From contig SVFV01000002.1 of assembly GCA_015056655.1 (NCBI GenBank), positions 123,448 through 187,447 of the forward strand: 64,000 nucleotides of DNA, read 5' to 3'. This DNA is from Butyrivibrio sp. GTDB taxonomy: Bacteria; Bacillota; Clostridia; Lachnospirales; Lachnospiraceae. Shown piece by piece: positions 34,727-44,194 of this stretch. The notes under the pieces are model-generated. The model searched no databases. It saw only the letters and a program-made list of their open reading frames with translations, and had not been told where the DNA came from. The position numbers and the translations under genes were made by a program. Within the stretch, counting starts at the first letter, position 1, and every line of letters starts with the position of its first letter.

Positions 34727-36215
34727 TAATAAGACAAAATTCATAATGATACAGGGCACAATGTCTAACGCAGGGAAAAGCCTCGTAGTTGCCGGATTAT
34801 GCAGGATTTTCAAGCAGGATGGCTACAGGGTTGCTCCATTTAAGTCTCAGAACATGGCGCTTAACTCATTTATAACTGAGAATGGCCTTGAAATGGGCAG
34901 AGCCCAGGTAATGCAGGCAGAAGCTGCAGGAATAAAGCCCACAGTTTTCATGAATCCAATTTTGCTAAAGCCAACTAATGATGTGGGAAGCCAGGTCATA
35001 GTTAATGGCAAGGTTCGTGGCAACATGAAGGCCAGAGATTATTTTGCCTATAAAAAGGAGCTCATTCCCGATATAGAAAGCGCAATAGAAGAGCTAAAAA
35101 AGGATTACGAGATTATAGTGATCGAAGGCGCAGGGTCTCCTGCTGAGATTAACTTAAAGGAAAATGACATAGTAAATATGGGCATGGCAAAGCTCGTGGA
35201 TGCGCCTGTTTTACTGGTCGGAGATATAGACAGAGGCGGCGTTTTCGCACAGCTTTATGGAACGATAGAGCTTTTGGAGGAGGATGAGAGAGATCGTATA
35301 AAGGGCCTGATCATCAATAAATTCCGAGGGGATAAAACCATTTTGGATCCCGGAATAACTATGATAGAGGAAAAGGGAGGGATTTCTGTTGCTGGAGTTT
35401 TGCCATACATCGATATCAGCATAGAGGACGAGGACTCCCTGTCAGAGAGATTTGAGAAGAAAAAGAACGGAAGCATAGACATTGTAGTAATTAAGCTTCC
35501 TTACATATCGAATTTCACAGATTTTAACGTATTTGATGAGTTTAAAGAGGTTTCTGTCAGGTATGTCAGATCCGTAAAGGAAATGGGAAATCCGGATATG
35601 GTCATCATTCCGGGAAGTAAGAGCACGGTATCTGATATGAGATGGCTCGCTGAGAGAGGATTTGATGCTGCGATCAGGAAATATGCTGAAAAAGGCGGCA
35701 TAGTATTTGGCATCTGCGGCGGTTTTCAGATTCTTGGGGAGAAAATAGAAGATCCGTATGAAGTGGAAACAGGAGGAGAGACTAAGGGAATCGGACTTTT
35801 ACCTGTATCTACGACGCTTCTAAAGGAAAAAACAAGAACTCAGAAAACTGGAAAGTTTGAAGAAATTACAGGCGAGCTGTCTGCGTTGTCAAAGCTGGAT
35901 TTTGAAGGATATGAGATACACATGGGACAGACAAAGCCCATAAATGGAGAGGCTAAGCCCTTCACAGGGGATGAGACTGGCATTTGCTCAGGAAATGTGT
36001 ATGGCACATATATACATGGAATTTTTGATGGAAAAGATATAGCACCAAAGCTCATACAGGTTCTGGCAGACAAAAAGGGAGTACAGATCGAGACCAGCGA
36101 AACAATGGACTATGAAGCCTTTAAAGAGAGCCAGTATGACGCATTAGCAGATATGATGAGAGAGCATATGGATATGTCCTATGTGTATAGCATCATGGGA
36201 ATTAAGAGAGATTAA
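34713..36215 (+). CDS. cbiP: Adenosylcobyric acid synthase
   Basis: 500 aa. It amidates side chains b, d, e and g of adenosylcobyrinic acid a,c-diamide using Gln and ATP. The N-terminal dethiobiotin-synthetase-like ATPase starts [20 protein letters not shown] follows, typical of CobQ/CbiP. The C-terminal class I glutamine amidotransferase has the nucleophile Cys in Phe-Gly-Ile-Cys-Gly-Gly-Phe-Gln and a His in Gly-Thr-Tyr-Ile-His-Gly-Ile-Phe-Asp. The length is standard. Translation is coupled to the transporter ATPase. Confidence 0.95.
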   Translation: MANTDNKTKFIMIQGTMSNAGKSLVVAGLCRIFKQDGYRVAPFKSQNMALNSFITENGLEMGRAQVMQAEAAGIKPTVFMNPILLKPTNDVGSQVIVNGKVRGNMKARDYFAYKKELIPDIESAIEELKKDYEIIVIEGAGSPAEINLKENDIVNMGMAKLVDAPVLLVGDIDRGGVFAQLYGTIELLEEDERDRIKGLIINKFRGDKTILDPGITMIEEKGGISVAGVLPYIDISIEDEDSLSERFEKKKNGSIDIVVIKLPYISNFTDFNVFDEFKEVSVRYVRSVKEMGNPDMVIIPGSKSTVSDMRWLAERGFDAAIRKYAEKGGIVFGICGGFQILGEKIEDPYEVETGGETKGIGLLPVSTTLLKEKTRTQKTGKFEEITGELSALSKLDFEGYEIHMGQTKPINGEAKPFTGDETGICSGNVYGTYIHGIFDGKDIAPKLIQVLADKKGVQIETSETMDYEAFKESQYDALADMMREHMDMSYVYSIMGIKRD

Positions 36216-36229
36216 GCAGGAAAAAAGCA

Positions 36230-37321
36230 TTGAATTTACAAAACAATCTGACAAAAGACGCCCTATTTGGGATGGAAATATCTCCCATTGATGAAAGCGT
36301 ATACAAAAAAATAAAGCAAAACTGGGATGGAATCTCAAAGCCTATTGATGGTCTTGGGGATTTCGAGGATGCAATCAGCAAAATTGGCGCTGTTCAAGGC
36401 ACAGAAAGACCTGGAATAAATAAAAGAACAGTTGTTATTATGTGCGCAGACAATGGAATTATCGAGGAAGGCGTATCCCAGACTGGCAAAGAGGTAACCT
36501 ATCAGGTAGCTAAGATGCTTGGCGAAGGAAAAAGCACTGCAAATACCATGGGAAGGGCAGCTTCAGCAGAGTGTCTGCCTGTTGATATCGGAATTGACCA
36601 TGAAGGAGAAATCAGCGGAGTTATCGATTATAAAGTAAGTAAGGGAACCTCCAATTTCCTTAAAACAGAGGCAATGACTGGGGAAGATGCACTGATGGCA
36701 ATTGAAGCTGGCATCGAGATCATGGATAAGCTTTCAAAGGATGGAATAGATATAGTAGCCACAGGCGAGATGGGGATTGGAAACACCACGACAACCTCAG
36801 CACTGCTTTGTCTATTGCTAAAAGAAGACCCGGAAGCTTTTGTAGGAAGAGGAGCTGGACTTGATGATGAGGGCCTTTTGAGAAAGTTAAATGTGGTCAA
36901 AAGGGCAGTAGAAATGTATGGAACTGATGAGAGTGACAGTAAAGAAAGAGCATTTCGACATCTATGTCAGGTGGGAGGTCTTGATATAGCAGGTCTTTGC
37001 GGAATTTTTATAGGTGGAGCCATAAATCATATTCCGGTAGTTATAGACGGCGTAATTTCAGCTGTTGCAGCCTTTCTTGCGGAGATTTTTGTACCAGGAT
37101 GCAGGGAATATATGCTTGCATCACATACAGGAAGAGAAACCGGACTTATGAGAATTCTGGAAAAGCTCGAATTAAAGCCTTATATTAACGGAAACATGGC
37201 ACTTGGCGAAGGAACAGGAGCAATCATGCTTTTCCCTCTTCTGGATGTGGCAATGAGCCTGTATAGCACAGGATCAACCTTTGATGATGGCGGAATTAAG
37301 GAGTATCACAGATTCAAATGA
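36230..37321 (+). CDS. cobT: Nicotinate-nucleotide:dimethylbenzimidazole phosphoribosyltransferase
   Basis: 363 aa. It activates the lower-ligand base as its alpha-riboside phosphate. Conserved segments are Cys-Ala-Asp-Asn-Gly-Ile, Gly-Glu-Met-Gly-Ile-Gly-Asn-Thr-Thr-Thr-Thr-Ser-Ala, Gly-Arg-Gly-Ala-Gly and the catalytic Glu in Leu-Gly-Glu-Gly-Thr-Gly-Ala near the C-terminus. The start is probably TTG at 36230, with AGGA 9 nt upstream. The next in-frame ATG (codon 15) would shorten the N-terminal helix. It overlaps cobU by ATGA. Synthesis of the base itself is not encoded here. Confidence 0.93.
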   Translation: MNLQNNLTKDALFGMEISPIDESVYKKIKQNWDGISKPIDGLGDFEDAISKIGAVQGTERPGINKRTVVIMCADNGIIEEGVSQTGKEVTYQVAKMLGEGKSTANTMGRAASAECLPVDIGIDHEGEISGVIDYKVSKGTSNFLKTEAMTGEDALMAIEAGIEIMDKLSKDGIDIVATGEMGIGNTTTTSALLCLLLKEDPEAFVGRGAGLDDEGLLRKLNVVKRAVEMYGTDESDSKERAFRHLCQVGGLDIAGLCGIFIGGAINHIPVVIDGVISAVAAFLAEIFVPGCREYMLASHTGRETGLMRILEKLELKPYINGNMALGEGTGAIMLFPLLDVAMSLYSTGSTFDDGGIKEYHRFK

Positions 37322-37857
37322 TTGTATTAGTGATAGGCAAACCTGACAGTGGAAAATCAAAAAGAGCAGAAGAATTAGCTATGACACTGGCAGGAGATAA
37401 CAAAAAAATATATTTAGCAACCATGATTCCCTATGGGGAAGAAGGTGCTAAGAGAGTGGAAAAACATCGAAAAATGCGCGATGGTAAGGGCTTTGTGACA
37501 ATTGAGTGTCAGACTGATTTGGAAGAGCTGAGTACTCATAAGGAAATTGGAGAAAACGTGACATGCCTCCTTGAATGTGTATCTAACCTTGCGGGAAATG
37601 AAATGTACAAGGATGCGCAGAAATACTGGAGTATTGACAAATTAAAAGATAAAATAACGCATGACATTATAAGCTTATCTGAAAAGATCGAGAATATGGT
37701 TATAGTAACCAATAAGTTTGAGCTCGAGGAAAGCTTTGATGAGGACACGATTCGTTACGTAGAGCTTGTAAATAATGTAAATGAAGCTTTAAAGGGCTAT
37801 GCGGACAGAATCTATGACATTACCGGAGAAGAGTGGCAGATATATGAGAATAATTAG
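37318..37857 (+). CDS. cobU: Adenosylcobinamide kinase/guanylyltransferase
   Basis: 179 aa. The P-loop Gly-Lys-Pro-Asp-Ser-Gly-Lys-Ser is at residues 7-14. The GMP-accepting His is expected in Val-Glu-Lys-His-Arg-Lys-Met-Arg, and Leu-Leu-Glu-Cys-Val-Ser-Asn-Leu holds Walker B-like residues. It phosphorylates adenosylcobinamide and transfers GMP to it. A 4-nt overlap with cobT and a 14-nt overlap with cobS keep the nucleotide-loop genes together. Confidence 0.92.
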   Translation: MIVLVIGKPDSGKSKRAEELAMTLAGDNKKIYLATMIPYGEEGAKRVEKHRKMRDGKGFVTIECQTDLEELSTHKEIGENVTCLLECVSNLAGNEMYKDAQKYWSIDKLKDKITHDIISLSEKIENMVIVTNKFELEESFDEDTIRYVELVNNVNEALKGYADRIYDITGEEWQIYENN

Positions 37858-38614
37858 GAACATGATAGTTGCATTTTCGCTATATTCAAGGATTCCAATG
37901 CCTATGTTTACATGGGAAAAAGAGGATATGAAGTACAATCTCGTTTTTCTCCCATTTATTGGAGCTGTAATTGGCGTATTGGAGTACCTTTGCTTTTGGT
38001 TGTTTGACGGGAGAGATCTGTCTGTACTCTTTAGAATTGCGGTGATGTCCATTATTCCGATTCTGATCACAGGTGGCTTTCACATAGATGGTTTTATGGA
38101 TACCCAGGATGCAATAAATTCCTATAAACCAAGAGAGGAAAAGCTTGAAATCCTGAAGGATCCGCACATTGGAGCCTTTGCTGTTATAAGCCTTTTAGCT
38201 TATTCCATTTTCTGGGCGGGAGCGATGGCACTTTTTCAGGAAAAGATAAGCAAAGAAGTAGTAATAGTGTTAGCTGTTATTTTTGTGATATCACGCGTAG
38301 TTTCAGGGATTACAGCGATAACTTTTCGTAAGGCAAAAAAGGATGGAATGCTAAACAGCGAAGCTAAGGATTCTGACATAGGATGTGTGGTAGCGTTAGC
38401 GATAGAGCTTTTAATCAGCATTGTAGTTATGACCATGGTAAATTTAATGCTGACCTTGGTTGTAATAGTAGCAGAAGCGCTGTTTGTAGCATATTACAGA
38501 TTTAAGACCTACAAGGAATTTGGTGGAGTTACAGGCGATACAGCCGGGTACCTTGTTACAGTCAGTGAGCTTATTATGCTAATGGCGCTTGTGCTTGGAA
38601 TATATGTTATTTAA
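37844..38614 (+). CDS. cobS: Adenosylcobinamide-GDP ribazoletransferase (cobalamin synthase)
   Basis: 256 aa membrane enzyme with about six to seven helices that joins alpha-ribazole (phosphate) to adenosylcobinamide-GDP. The typical start is Phe-Ser-Leu-Tyr-Ser-Arg-Ile-Pro-Met-Pro. Gly-Gly-Phe-His-Ile-Asp-Gly-Phe-Met-Asp-Thr-Gln-Asp-Ala and Lys-Asp-Pro-His-Ile-Gly-Ala-Phe-Ala hold the metal-binding Asp residues. The ATG at 37844 inside the end of cobU is chosen; a longer frame from 37799 adds residues unlike the family. Confidence 0.93.
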   Translation: MRIIRNMIVAFSLYSRIPMPMFTWEKEDMKYNLVFLPFIGAVIGVLEYLCFWLFDGRDLSVLFRIAVMSIIPILITGGFHIDGFMDTQDAINSYKPREEKLEILKDPHIGAFAVISLLAYSIFWAGAMALFQEKISKEVVIVLAVIFVISRVVSGITAITFRKAKKDGMLNSEAKDSDIGCVVALAIELLISIVVMTMVNLMLTLVVIVAEALFVAYYRFKTYKEFGGVTGDTAGYLVTVSELIMLMALVLGIYVI

Positions 38615-38634
38615 AACAAAATTTTGGAGACAGA

Positions 38635-39597
38635 ATGGCAGAACATATTATAGGATTTTCCCTTGGTTTCATAATGGATCTGATAATAGGTGATCCGTAC
38701 AATATACCGCATCCCATCAGACTTATTGGGAGTCTTATTGGATGGCTTGATAAGGCGCTTCTTAATACAGAAAAAGGTAAGACTAGTCAAAGATTCAGAG
38801 GCTTTTTGATGTGGATCATAGTGACAGGGCTTACTGTAACAGTTACGGGGGCGATTTTATTTGGCGCATACAAAATAAATAAGTTTCTGGGAATTGCCAT
38901 TGAAGCAATACTTACCTGCTACATTCTGGCAACGAAGAGTCTTAATGATGAGAGTATGAAGGTGTACAAGGCACTGAAAACTGGAAGTATTGAGGATTCA
39001 AGAAAAGCTGTATCCATGATTGTTGGAAGAGATACAAATAATCTCGACGCCGCTGGTGTAGCAAAGGCAGCTGTTGAAACCGTAGCTGAAAACACCTCTG
39101 ATGGAGTAATTGCACCCCTGATCTATACCTGTATAGGTGGACCAGTGCTGGGAATGCTCTATAAAGCTATAAATACTATGGATTCCATGGTTGGATACCA
39201 TAATGACAGATATGAGAACTTCGGATTTTTTGCGGCTAAGGCTGATGATGTGGTTAATTTCATTCCAGCAAGGCTTAGCGCGTTACTGATGATCCTTGCA
39301 ACTGTCATTGCTGGGAATGACTTTAGTACTAAGAGAGCTTTCAGAATATTCAGGAGAGACAGATACAATCATAAAAGCCCTAATTCTGCTCAGACGGAGA
39401 GCGTTTGTGCAGGTGCTTTAGGCGTAAGACTTGCCGGAGATGCCAGTTATTTTGGGAAAGTAGTGAAAAAGCCTTATATTGGAAATGATTATAGGCAAAT
39501 AGAAGCAGAGGATATAAAGAGAATAAACAGACTAATGTATACAACTGCAATATTAGCCTTTGCGATTTGTCTTGCAGTTTTGGGAATTTTGAGATGA
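38635..39597 (+). CDS. cbiB: Adenosylcobinamide-phosphate synthase
   Basis: 320 aa inner-membrane enzyme, about four to five helices, that attaches the aminopropanol (phosphate) arm to cobyric acid. Family strings are Asp-Leu-Ile-Ile-Gly-Asp-Pro-Tyr-Asn-Ile-Pro-His-Pro, Val-Gly-Arg-Asp-Thr, Glu-Asn-Thr-Ser-Asp-Gly-Val-Ile-Ala-Pro and Tyr-His-Asn-Asp-Arg-Tyr. GGAG precedes the ATG by 5 nt. It overlaps cobD by ATGA, and CobD makes its substrate. Confidence 0.94.
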   Translation: MAEHIIGFSLGFIMDLIIGDPYNIPHPIRLIGSLIGWLDKALLNTEKGKTSQRFRGFLMWIIVTGLTVTVTGAILFGAYKINKFLGIAIEAILTCYILATKSLNDESMKVYKALKTGSIEDSRKAVSMIVGRDTNNLDAAGVAKAAVETVAENTSDGVIAPLIYTCIGGPVLGMLYKAINTMDSMVGYHNDRYENFGFFAAKADDVVNFIPARLSALLMILATVIAGNDFSTKRAFRIFRRDRYNHKSPNSAQTESVCAGALGVRLAGDASYFGKVVKKPYIGNDYRQIEAEDIKRINRLMYTTAILAFAICLAVLGILR

Positions 39598-40631
39598 AAA
39601 ACATACATGGTGGTGACATTTACAATAACCAAATAAAATTGGATTTCTCTGTTAATCTGAACCCTAAGGGATGCCCCAGAGAGCTTTCAGATGCGGTAGC
39701 TAACGCTGTTTCAAGGATTGGAGAATATCCAGATACCTGGCAAAACGAGGCCAGGGCGCAGCTGGCAAATTATAACGGTTTAGAGCCAGCAAATGTGATC
39801 TGCGGTAATGGAGCATCGGAGCTATTCATGGCAATTGTGAGGATGATACAGCCCAAATGCGGACTTGTTCTGGCACCTTCCTTTTATGGTTATGAATATG
39901 CATTAAATGCTGCCAAGGGATGCGTTATCAGATGGCATTCATTGAATGAAGATGAGGATTTTTCCCTTAACAGTGTTATTTTAGAGGAATTAACAGGGGA
40001 TGTGGATGTTTTCTTTTTATGTAATTCCAATAATCCCACAGGAAGGATTGTGGATAGCGAGCTCCTTACACAGATAATAAGAAAATGTGAAGAGCAGGAT
40101 ATATGGCTTGTTTTGGATGAATGCTTTGTAGAACTATCTAAAACTGCTGTTTCAATGGCACAAAAGGTAAATGAATACAGGAAGCTTATTGTAGTAAAGG
40201 CATTTACAAAGCTTTTGGCAATACCGGGAATAAGGGTTGGTTATGCACTTTCTGATAAGGAGAATATCGGGCTTATCAGGAAAAATCTGCCGGAATGGAA
40301 TCTTTCAGTGTTTGCAGAAGAAGCAGTAATTACAGGAAGCAAACTCCTGATGGACAGCTCCTTTATTTCGGACACACATGAAATTATCTCGAAGGAAAAA
40401 GCTTATCTGGAAAATGAACTTAAAAGGCTTGGAATCAAGGTATTTACCTCGGAAGGAAGCTTTTTACTTGTAAAGGCAGAAAAGGATATCTATACAGCAC
40501 TTCTTGAAAAAGGAATTTTGATCAGGGACTGCAGCAATTTTGTTGGCTTATCAAAGGGCTTTTACAGGATAGCAATTAAGAATCATGAGGAAAATAAGGC
40601 TTTCATAGAGAGCCTTGGCGAGGTGTTATAA
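39594..40631 (+). CDS. cobD: Threonine-phosphate decarboxylase
   Basis: 345 aa PLP enzyme that makes (R)-1-amino-2-propanol O-2-phosphate for CbiB. It begins His-Gly-Gly-Asp-Ile-Tyr, as in CobD proteins. Asn-Gly-Ala-Ser-Glu-Leu, Asn-Asn-Pro-Thr-Gly and the Schiff-base Lys in Val-Lys-Ala-Phe-Thr-Lys-Leu-Leu-Ala-Ile-Pro-Gly-Ile-Arg are conserved. It resembles histidinol-phosphate aminotransferase, but the locus and N-terminus favour CobD. The start ATG lies within the cbiB stop. Confidence 0.92.
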   Translation: MKNIHGGDIYNNQIKLDFSVNLNPKGCPRELSDAVANAVSRIGEYPDTWQNEARAQLANYNGLEPANVICGNGASELFMAIVRMIQPKCGLVLAPSFYGYEYALNAAKGCVIRWHSLNEDEDFSLNSVILEELTGDVDVFFLCNSNNPTGRIVDSELLTQIIRKCEEQDIWLVLDECFVELSKTAVSMAQKVNEYRKLIVVKAFTKLLAIPGIRVGYALSDKENIGLIRKNLPEWNLSVFAEEAVITGSKLLMDSSFISDTHEIISKEKAYLENELKRLGIKVFTSEGSFLLVKAEKDIYTALLEKGILIRDCSNFVGLSKGFYRIAIKNHEENKAFIESLGEVL

Positions 40632-41273
40632 GTGGAACTTGAATATGTATTGCCCGGCGAAATAGAGGGCAGGAGCTTTGAAATAATCACAAAAGAGCTG
40701 AAGGAAAAGGGAATTGAGATCCCTGAAGACAGAGCGTTTCTGGTAAAAAGAGCAATCCATACTACAGCTGATTTTGACTATGCCAGTACCATGTATTTTT
40801 CTGATAATGCTATTGAAATAGCTATAAATCTGATAAAAAGCGGCACGGATATCGTGACAGACACTAATATGGCGCTTTCAGGCGTAAATAAAAAGGAGCT
40901 TTTCAAGCATGGCGGAGAAGTACACTGCTTTATGGCTGATGAGGATGTGGCAAAAGAGGCGAAGGAGCGTGGAATTACAAGGGCTGCAGTCAGTATGGAA
41001 AGGGCTTCAAAGCTGCAAAAGCCAGTAATCTTCGCTATAGGAAATGCTCCGACAGCACTTATAAATCTAAGAGAAATGTATGATGCAGGCAGCTTTATGC
41101 CGGCCTTTGTAATAGGTGTCCCGGTAGGCTTTGTAAATGTGGAAGCAGCAAAGGAGCTGATAATTGCTACAGATATCCCCTGTATTATCAACAGAGGTCG
41201 AAAGGGTGGAAGTAATGTGGCTGCAGCAATATGCAATGCACTTTTATATCGTATAAGAGATACTGAGAAGTGA
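40632..41273 (+). CDS. cbiC: Cobalt-precorrin-8 methylmutase
   Basis: 213 aa. It moves the C11 methyl to C12, giving cobyrinate. Conserved are Ile-His-Thr-Thr-Ala-Asp-Phe-Asp-Tyr (catalytic His, residue about 38), Asp-Thr-Asn-Met-Ala, Ala-Ile-Gly-Asn-Ala-Pro-Thr-Ala-Leu and Pro-Val-Gly-Phe-Val-Asn-Val. The GTG start directly follows the cobD stop codon, with GAGG 9 nt upstream. Confidence 0.94.
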   Translation: MELEYVLPGEIEGRSFEIITKELKEKGIEIPEDRAFLVKRAIHTTADFDYASTMYFSDNAIEIAINLIKSGTDIVTDTNMALSGVNKKELFKHGGEVHCFMADEDVAKEAKERGITRAAVSMERASKLQKPVIFAIGNAPTALINLREMYDAGSFMPAFVIGVPVGFVNVEAAKELIIATDIPCIINRGRKGGSNVAAAICNALLYRIRDTEK

Positions 41274-41314
41274 GTATTGATGCGGCTTTAAGAAATAAAT
41301 AACAGGTATGACAT

Positions 41315-42445
41315 ATGAGATATGGATTTACAACTGGAAGTTGTAGCGCGGCGGCGGCAAAAGCCGCAACCTATATGCTTCTCAGTGGAAAAACCAAAAA
41401 CTCAATAACGATTCAGACCCCCAAAGGGATAGACTTTAACGCTGACATAGTAGATACAAAGCGCAGTGAAAAAGAGGTTACCTGCGGAGTTGTTAAGGAT
41501 GGCGGAGATGACCCGGATGTGACTACAGGAGCCGTTGTTTTAGCCACAGTGCGCTTTATGACTGATGAAGAAGCAAATGGCAGTAACGATGCTTCCGACC
41601 GCAGGATTTTCATAGATGGTGGTGAAGGCGTTGGAAGAGTTTGCAGTCCCGGTCTTGATCAGCCAGTAGGGAATGCAGCTATAAATAGCGTTCCTCGGAG
41701 CATGATTGAGAAGGAAGTCTTAGAAGTAATCGAGCTTTTTGACTATAAGGGGAAGCTTTCAGTTATTATCTCAGTTCCTGATGGGGAAGAAATTGCCAAA
41801 AAGACCTTTAATCCCAGACTTGGCATAGTTGGTGGAATATCAATTCTTGGGACAAGCGGAATAGTTGAGCCAATGAGCATGCAGGCTATAAAGGACACTA
41901 TTCGCGTCGAGATAAAGCAACAGGTGGCGATGGAACACCTGAAAATCGCAGTAGCACCAGGAAATTATGGAATGGACTTTATGAAGGATCATTACAATTT
42001 TGATCTGGATAAAGCGGTTAAATGCTCGAATTTCATCGGTGAAACTATAGATATGGCTGCGGAACTGGGCATTCAGAAGCTTCTTTTAGCCGGCCATATA
42101 GGAAAGCTTATAAAGGTTGCCGGAGGAATTATGAACACCCATTCCAAAGAGGCGGATTGCAGAATGGAGCTGATGGCAGCCATATCGCTTAAAGCAGGAT
42201 GCAGCGCAGCTTCAGTGGAATCAATACTTAACTGTCTTAATACAACGGAAGCCTTTGCTTTTATCAAAAAAGAGCAGAAAGAAGCCCTGTTTGGCGAAAT
42301 CATGATGCAGAAAATAGCTTTTTACCTGAATAAGAGAGCTGCAGGTAAGGTCATGATTGAATGCATTGTTTTCTCAAATGAAGAGGGATTGATAGGCGAA
42401 ACAGATGGTGCAAAGGCACTTTTAGAGGAGATTGAACATGGATGA
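41315..42445 (+). CDS. cbiD: Cobalt-precorrin-5B C1-methyltransferase
   Basis: 376 aa. The N-terminus Tyr-Gly-Phe-Thr-Thr-Gly-Ser-Cys-Ser-Ala-Ala-Ala-Ala-Lys-Ala is diagnostic. Lys-Asp-Gly-Gly-Asp-Asp-Pro-Asp-Val-Thr and Gly-Gly-Glu-Gly-Val-Gly-Arg-Val follow. It adds the C1 methyl in the anaerobic pathway and has no aerobic counterpart of the same fold, so this locus uses the early-cobalt route. There is a short gap after cbiC. The 3' end overlaps cbiF. Confidence 0.95.
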   Translation: MRYGFTTGSCSAAAAKAATYMLLSGKTKNSITIQTPKGIDFNADIVDTKRSEKEVTCGVVKDGGDDPDVTTGAVVLATVRFMTDEEANGSNDASDRRIFIDGGEGVGRVCSPGLDQPVGNAAINSVPRSMIEKEVLEVIELFDYKGKLSVIISVPDGEEIAKKTFNPRLGIVGGISILGTSGIVEPMSMQAIKDTIRVEIKQQVAMEHLKIAVAPGNYGMDFMKDHYNFDLDKAVKCSNFIGETIDMAAELGIQKLLLAGHIGKLIKVAGGIMNTHSKEADCRMELMAAISLKAGCSAASVESILNCLNTTEAFAFIKKEQKEALFGEIMMQKIAFYLNKRAAGKVMIECIVFSNEEGLIGETDGAKALLEEIEHG

Positions 42446-43211
42446 TGTAGTAAAAGTCCATTTTGTGGGAGCAGGCCCAGGAGCTGAGGACCTAATAACG
42501 GTTCGTGGGATGAGGCTATTAAATAAAGCGGATGTTGTTATTTATGCAGGATCCCTGGTAAATCCTGAGCTTTTGAAATATGCAGAAAATGCCAAAGTCT
42601 ACAACAGCGCGACAATGACTTTGGATGAGGTAATAGATGTCATAAAAAAGAGCGTAGCTGATGGGCTGGAGGTAGTTAGACTTCATACAGGCGATCAGAG
42701 CATTTATGGAGCAGTAAAGGAGCAGATGGATGAGCTTGATAAGCTCGAAATTGCTTATGATTCCTGCCCTGGAGTCAGTGCATGCTTTGGGGCAGCTGCT
42801 TCTCTTAATCTGGAATATACCCTTCCTGATGTATCACAGTCCCTTATCATCACCAGAATGGAAGGAAAAACAAAGGTTCCTGAGAAAGAGAGCATTAGAA
42901 GCTTTGCGTCTCATGGCGCATCTATGGCGATTTATTTAAGTACCTCCCTCCTTGAAAAGCTCGAGGAGGAGCTTATTGCAGGAGGCTACAGACCTGATAC
43001 TCCGGCGGCTCTAGTATATAAAGCGACCTGGCCGGAAGAGAAAAGCTTTATCTGTACAGTCAACAGCCTCGCAGAAACAGCGAAAAAGAACAATATAACA
43101 AAGACCGCCATTATTTTGGTTGGAGATGTGATTTCACCTGAGTATATTGAGAAATCACGGCTTTATGCGCCTGATTTTTCAACGGAATACAGGAAGGCGA
43201 AGGATAAATGA
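42438..43211 (+). CDS. cbiF: Cobalt-precorrin-4 C11-methyltransferase
   Basis: 257 aa SAM-dependent tetrapyrrole methylase. The N-terminus is Val-His-Phe-Val-Gly-Ala-Gly-Pro-Gly-Ala-Glu-Asp-Leu-Ile-Thr-Val-Arg-Gly, with Tyr-Ala-Gly-Ser-Leu-Val and Thr-Gly-Asp-x-Ser-Ile-Tyr-Gly-Ala, as in CbiF/CobM. ATG at 42438 is 7 nt after GAGGAG; a TTG at 42432 is less likely. It overlaps cbiD and, by ATGA, cbiG. Confidence 0.94.
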   Translation: MDDVVKVHFVGAGPGAEDLITVRGMRLLNKADVVIYAGSLVNPELLKYAENAKVYNSATMTLDEVIDVIKKSVADGLEVVRLHTGDQSIYGAVKEQMDELDKLEIAYDSCPGVSACFGAAASLNLEYTLPDVSQSLIITRMEGKTKVPEKESIRSFASHGASMAIYLSTSLLEKLEEELIAGGYRPDTPAALVYKATWPEEKSFICTVNSLAETAKKNNITKTAIILVGDVISPEYIEKSRLYAPDFSTEYRKAKDK

Positions 43212-44194
43212 AACTTGTAGCTATTTGTTTTTCAAAAAAAGGAGCAGAGTTATTAAAACGCCTAAAAGACTGTTTAAAGGGCGATGAGGTACTTTGCTTT
43301 TGCAAAATGAGCGGAGATATTGACGAAGATTCTGGAATACAGGCTATAACTGGCGAAACTGCGGATATCGTCAGGGATTGCTTTGATAATCAAACTCCAC
43401 TTATTTTTGCAGGTGCCTGTGGAATAGCTGTAAGGCTGATTGCGCCGTTTATCACAGATAAACTCCATGATATTCCTGTGATAGTGATGGATGAACTTGG
43501 GCAAAATGTTATTCCAATCCTTTCAGGGCATGTGGGAGGCGCAAATGAGCTCTCAGAACGAATAGCAAACGTGCTTGGGGCTAAAGCTATCGTGACTACC
43601 GCCACAGACATCAATAAAACCTTTTCTGTAGACATTTTCGCAATGGAAAACCGCCTAAAAATCAATAACAAGGACGGAATAAAGGACGTATCCGGAAAAG
43701 TATTAAGAGGCGAGCCAATACGCATCAGCATTGAAGAGTTCCCGCCTGAAAGCGGTGCTGATGTAGTTATCTCTGAAAATAGTATTTCAAGAGATTATCT
43801 ATGGCTTTCACCAAAGAAATATGTTCTTGGGATTGGCTGTAAAAGAGGTAAAACCAGAGAAGAGATAGAAAATGCTGTTAAAGAAGCACTTTCTAAGCTT
43901 GATATAGACTATGATGACATTTATGCTTTCGCGTCCATAGATAAAAAGGCAGATGAGAAGGGATTACTCGATTTATCAGCTTTTCACAGGATCCCCTTTG
44001 TGACTTTTAGTGCAGAGATATTACAGAAGGTGGAGGGAGATTTTGAAAGCTCAGATTTTGTGAAGGATACAGTTGGTGTAGATAATGTATGTGAGAGAGC
44101 GGCAATCCTTCTTACTGGGGGAAAAGGAGAGCTTGTTCTAAGAAAACAGGCCAGGGACGGAGTAACAGTAGCTATAGCAAGGAGACATTTTTAA
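43208..44194 (+). CDS. cbiG: Cobalt-precorrin-5A hydrolase
   Basis: 328 aa. It opens the delta-lactone and releases acetaldehyde. The N-terminal domain contains Gly-Ala-Cys-Gly-Ile-Ala-Val-Arg and Leu-Ser-Gly-His-Val-Gly-Gly-Ala-Asn-Glu-Leu. The C-terminal CbiG domain starts Leu-Gly-Ile-Gly-Cys-Lys-Arg-Gly-Lys near residue 210 and has Ala-Ser-Ile-Asp-Lys-Lys-Ala-Asp-Glu. It stands between the methylase genes cbiF and cbiH, with 1-4 nt overlaps. Confidence 0.93.
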   Translation: MKLVAICFSKKGAELLKRLKDCLKGDEVLCFCKMSGDIDEDSGIQAITGETADIVRDCFDNQTPLIFAGACGIAVRLIAPFITDKLHDIPVIVMDELGQNVIPILSGHVGGANELSERIANVLGAKAIVTTATDINKTFSVDIFAMENRLKINNKDGIKDVSGKVLRGEPIRISIEEFPPESGADVVISENSISRDYLWLSPKKYVLGIGCKRGKTREEIENAVKEALSKLDIDYDDIYAFASIDKKADEKGLLDLSAFHRIPFVTFSAEILQKVEGDFESSDFVKDTVGVDNVCERAAILLTGGKGELVLRKQARDGVTVAIARRHF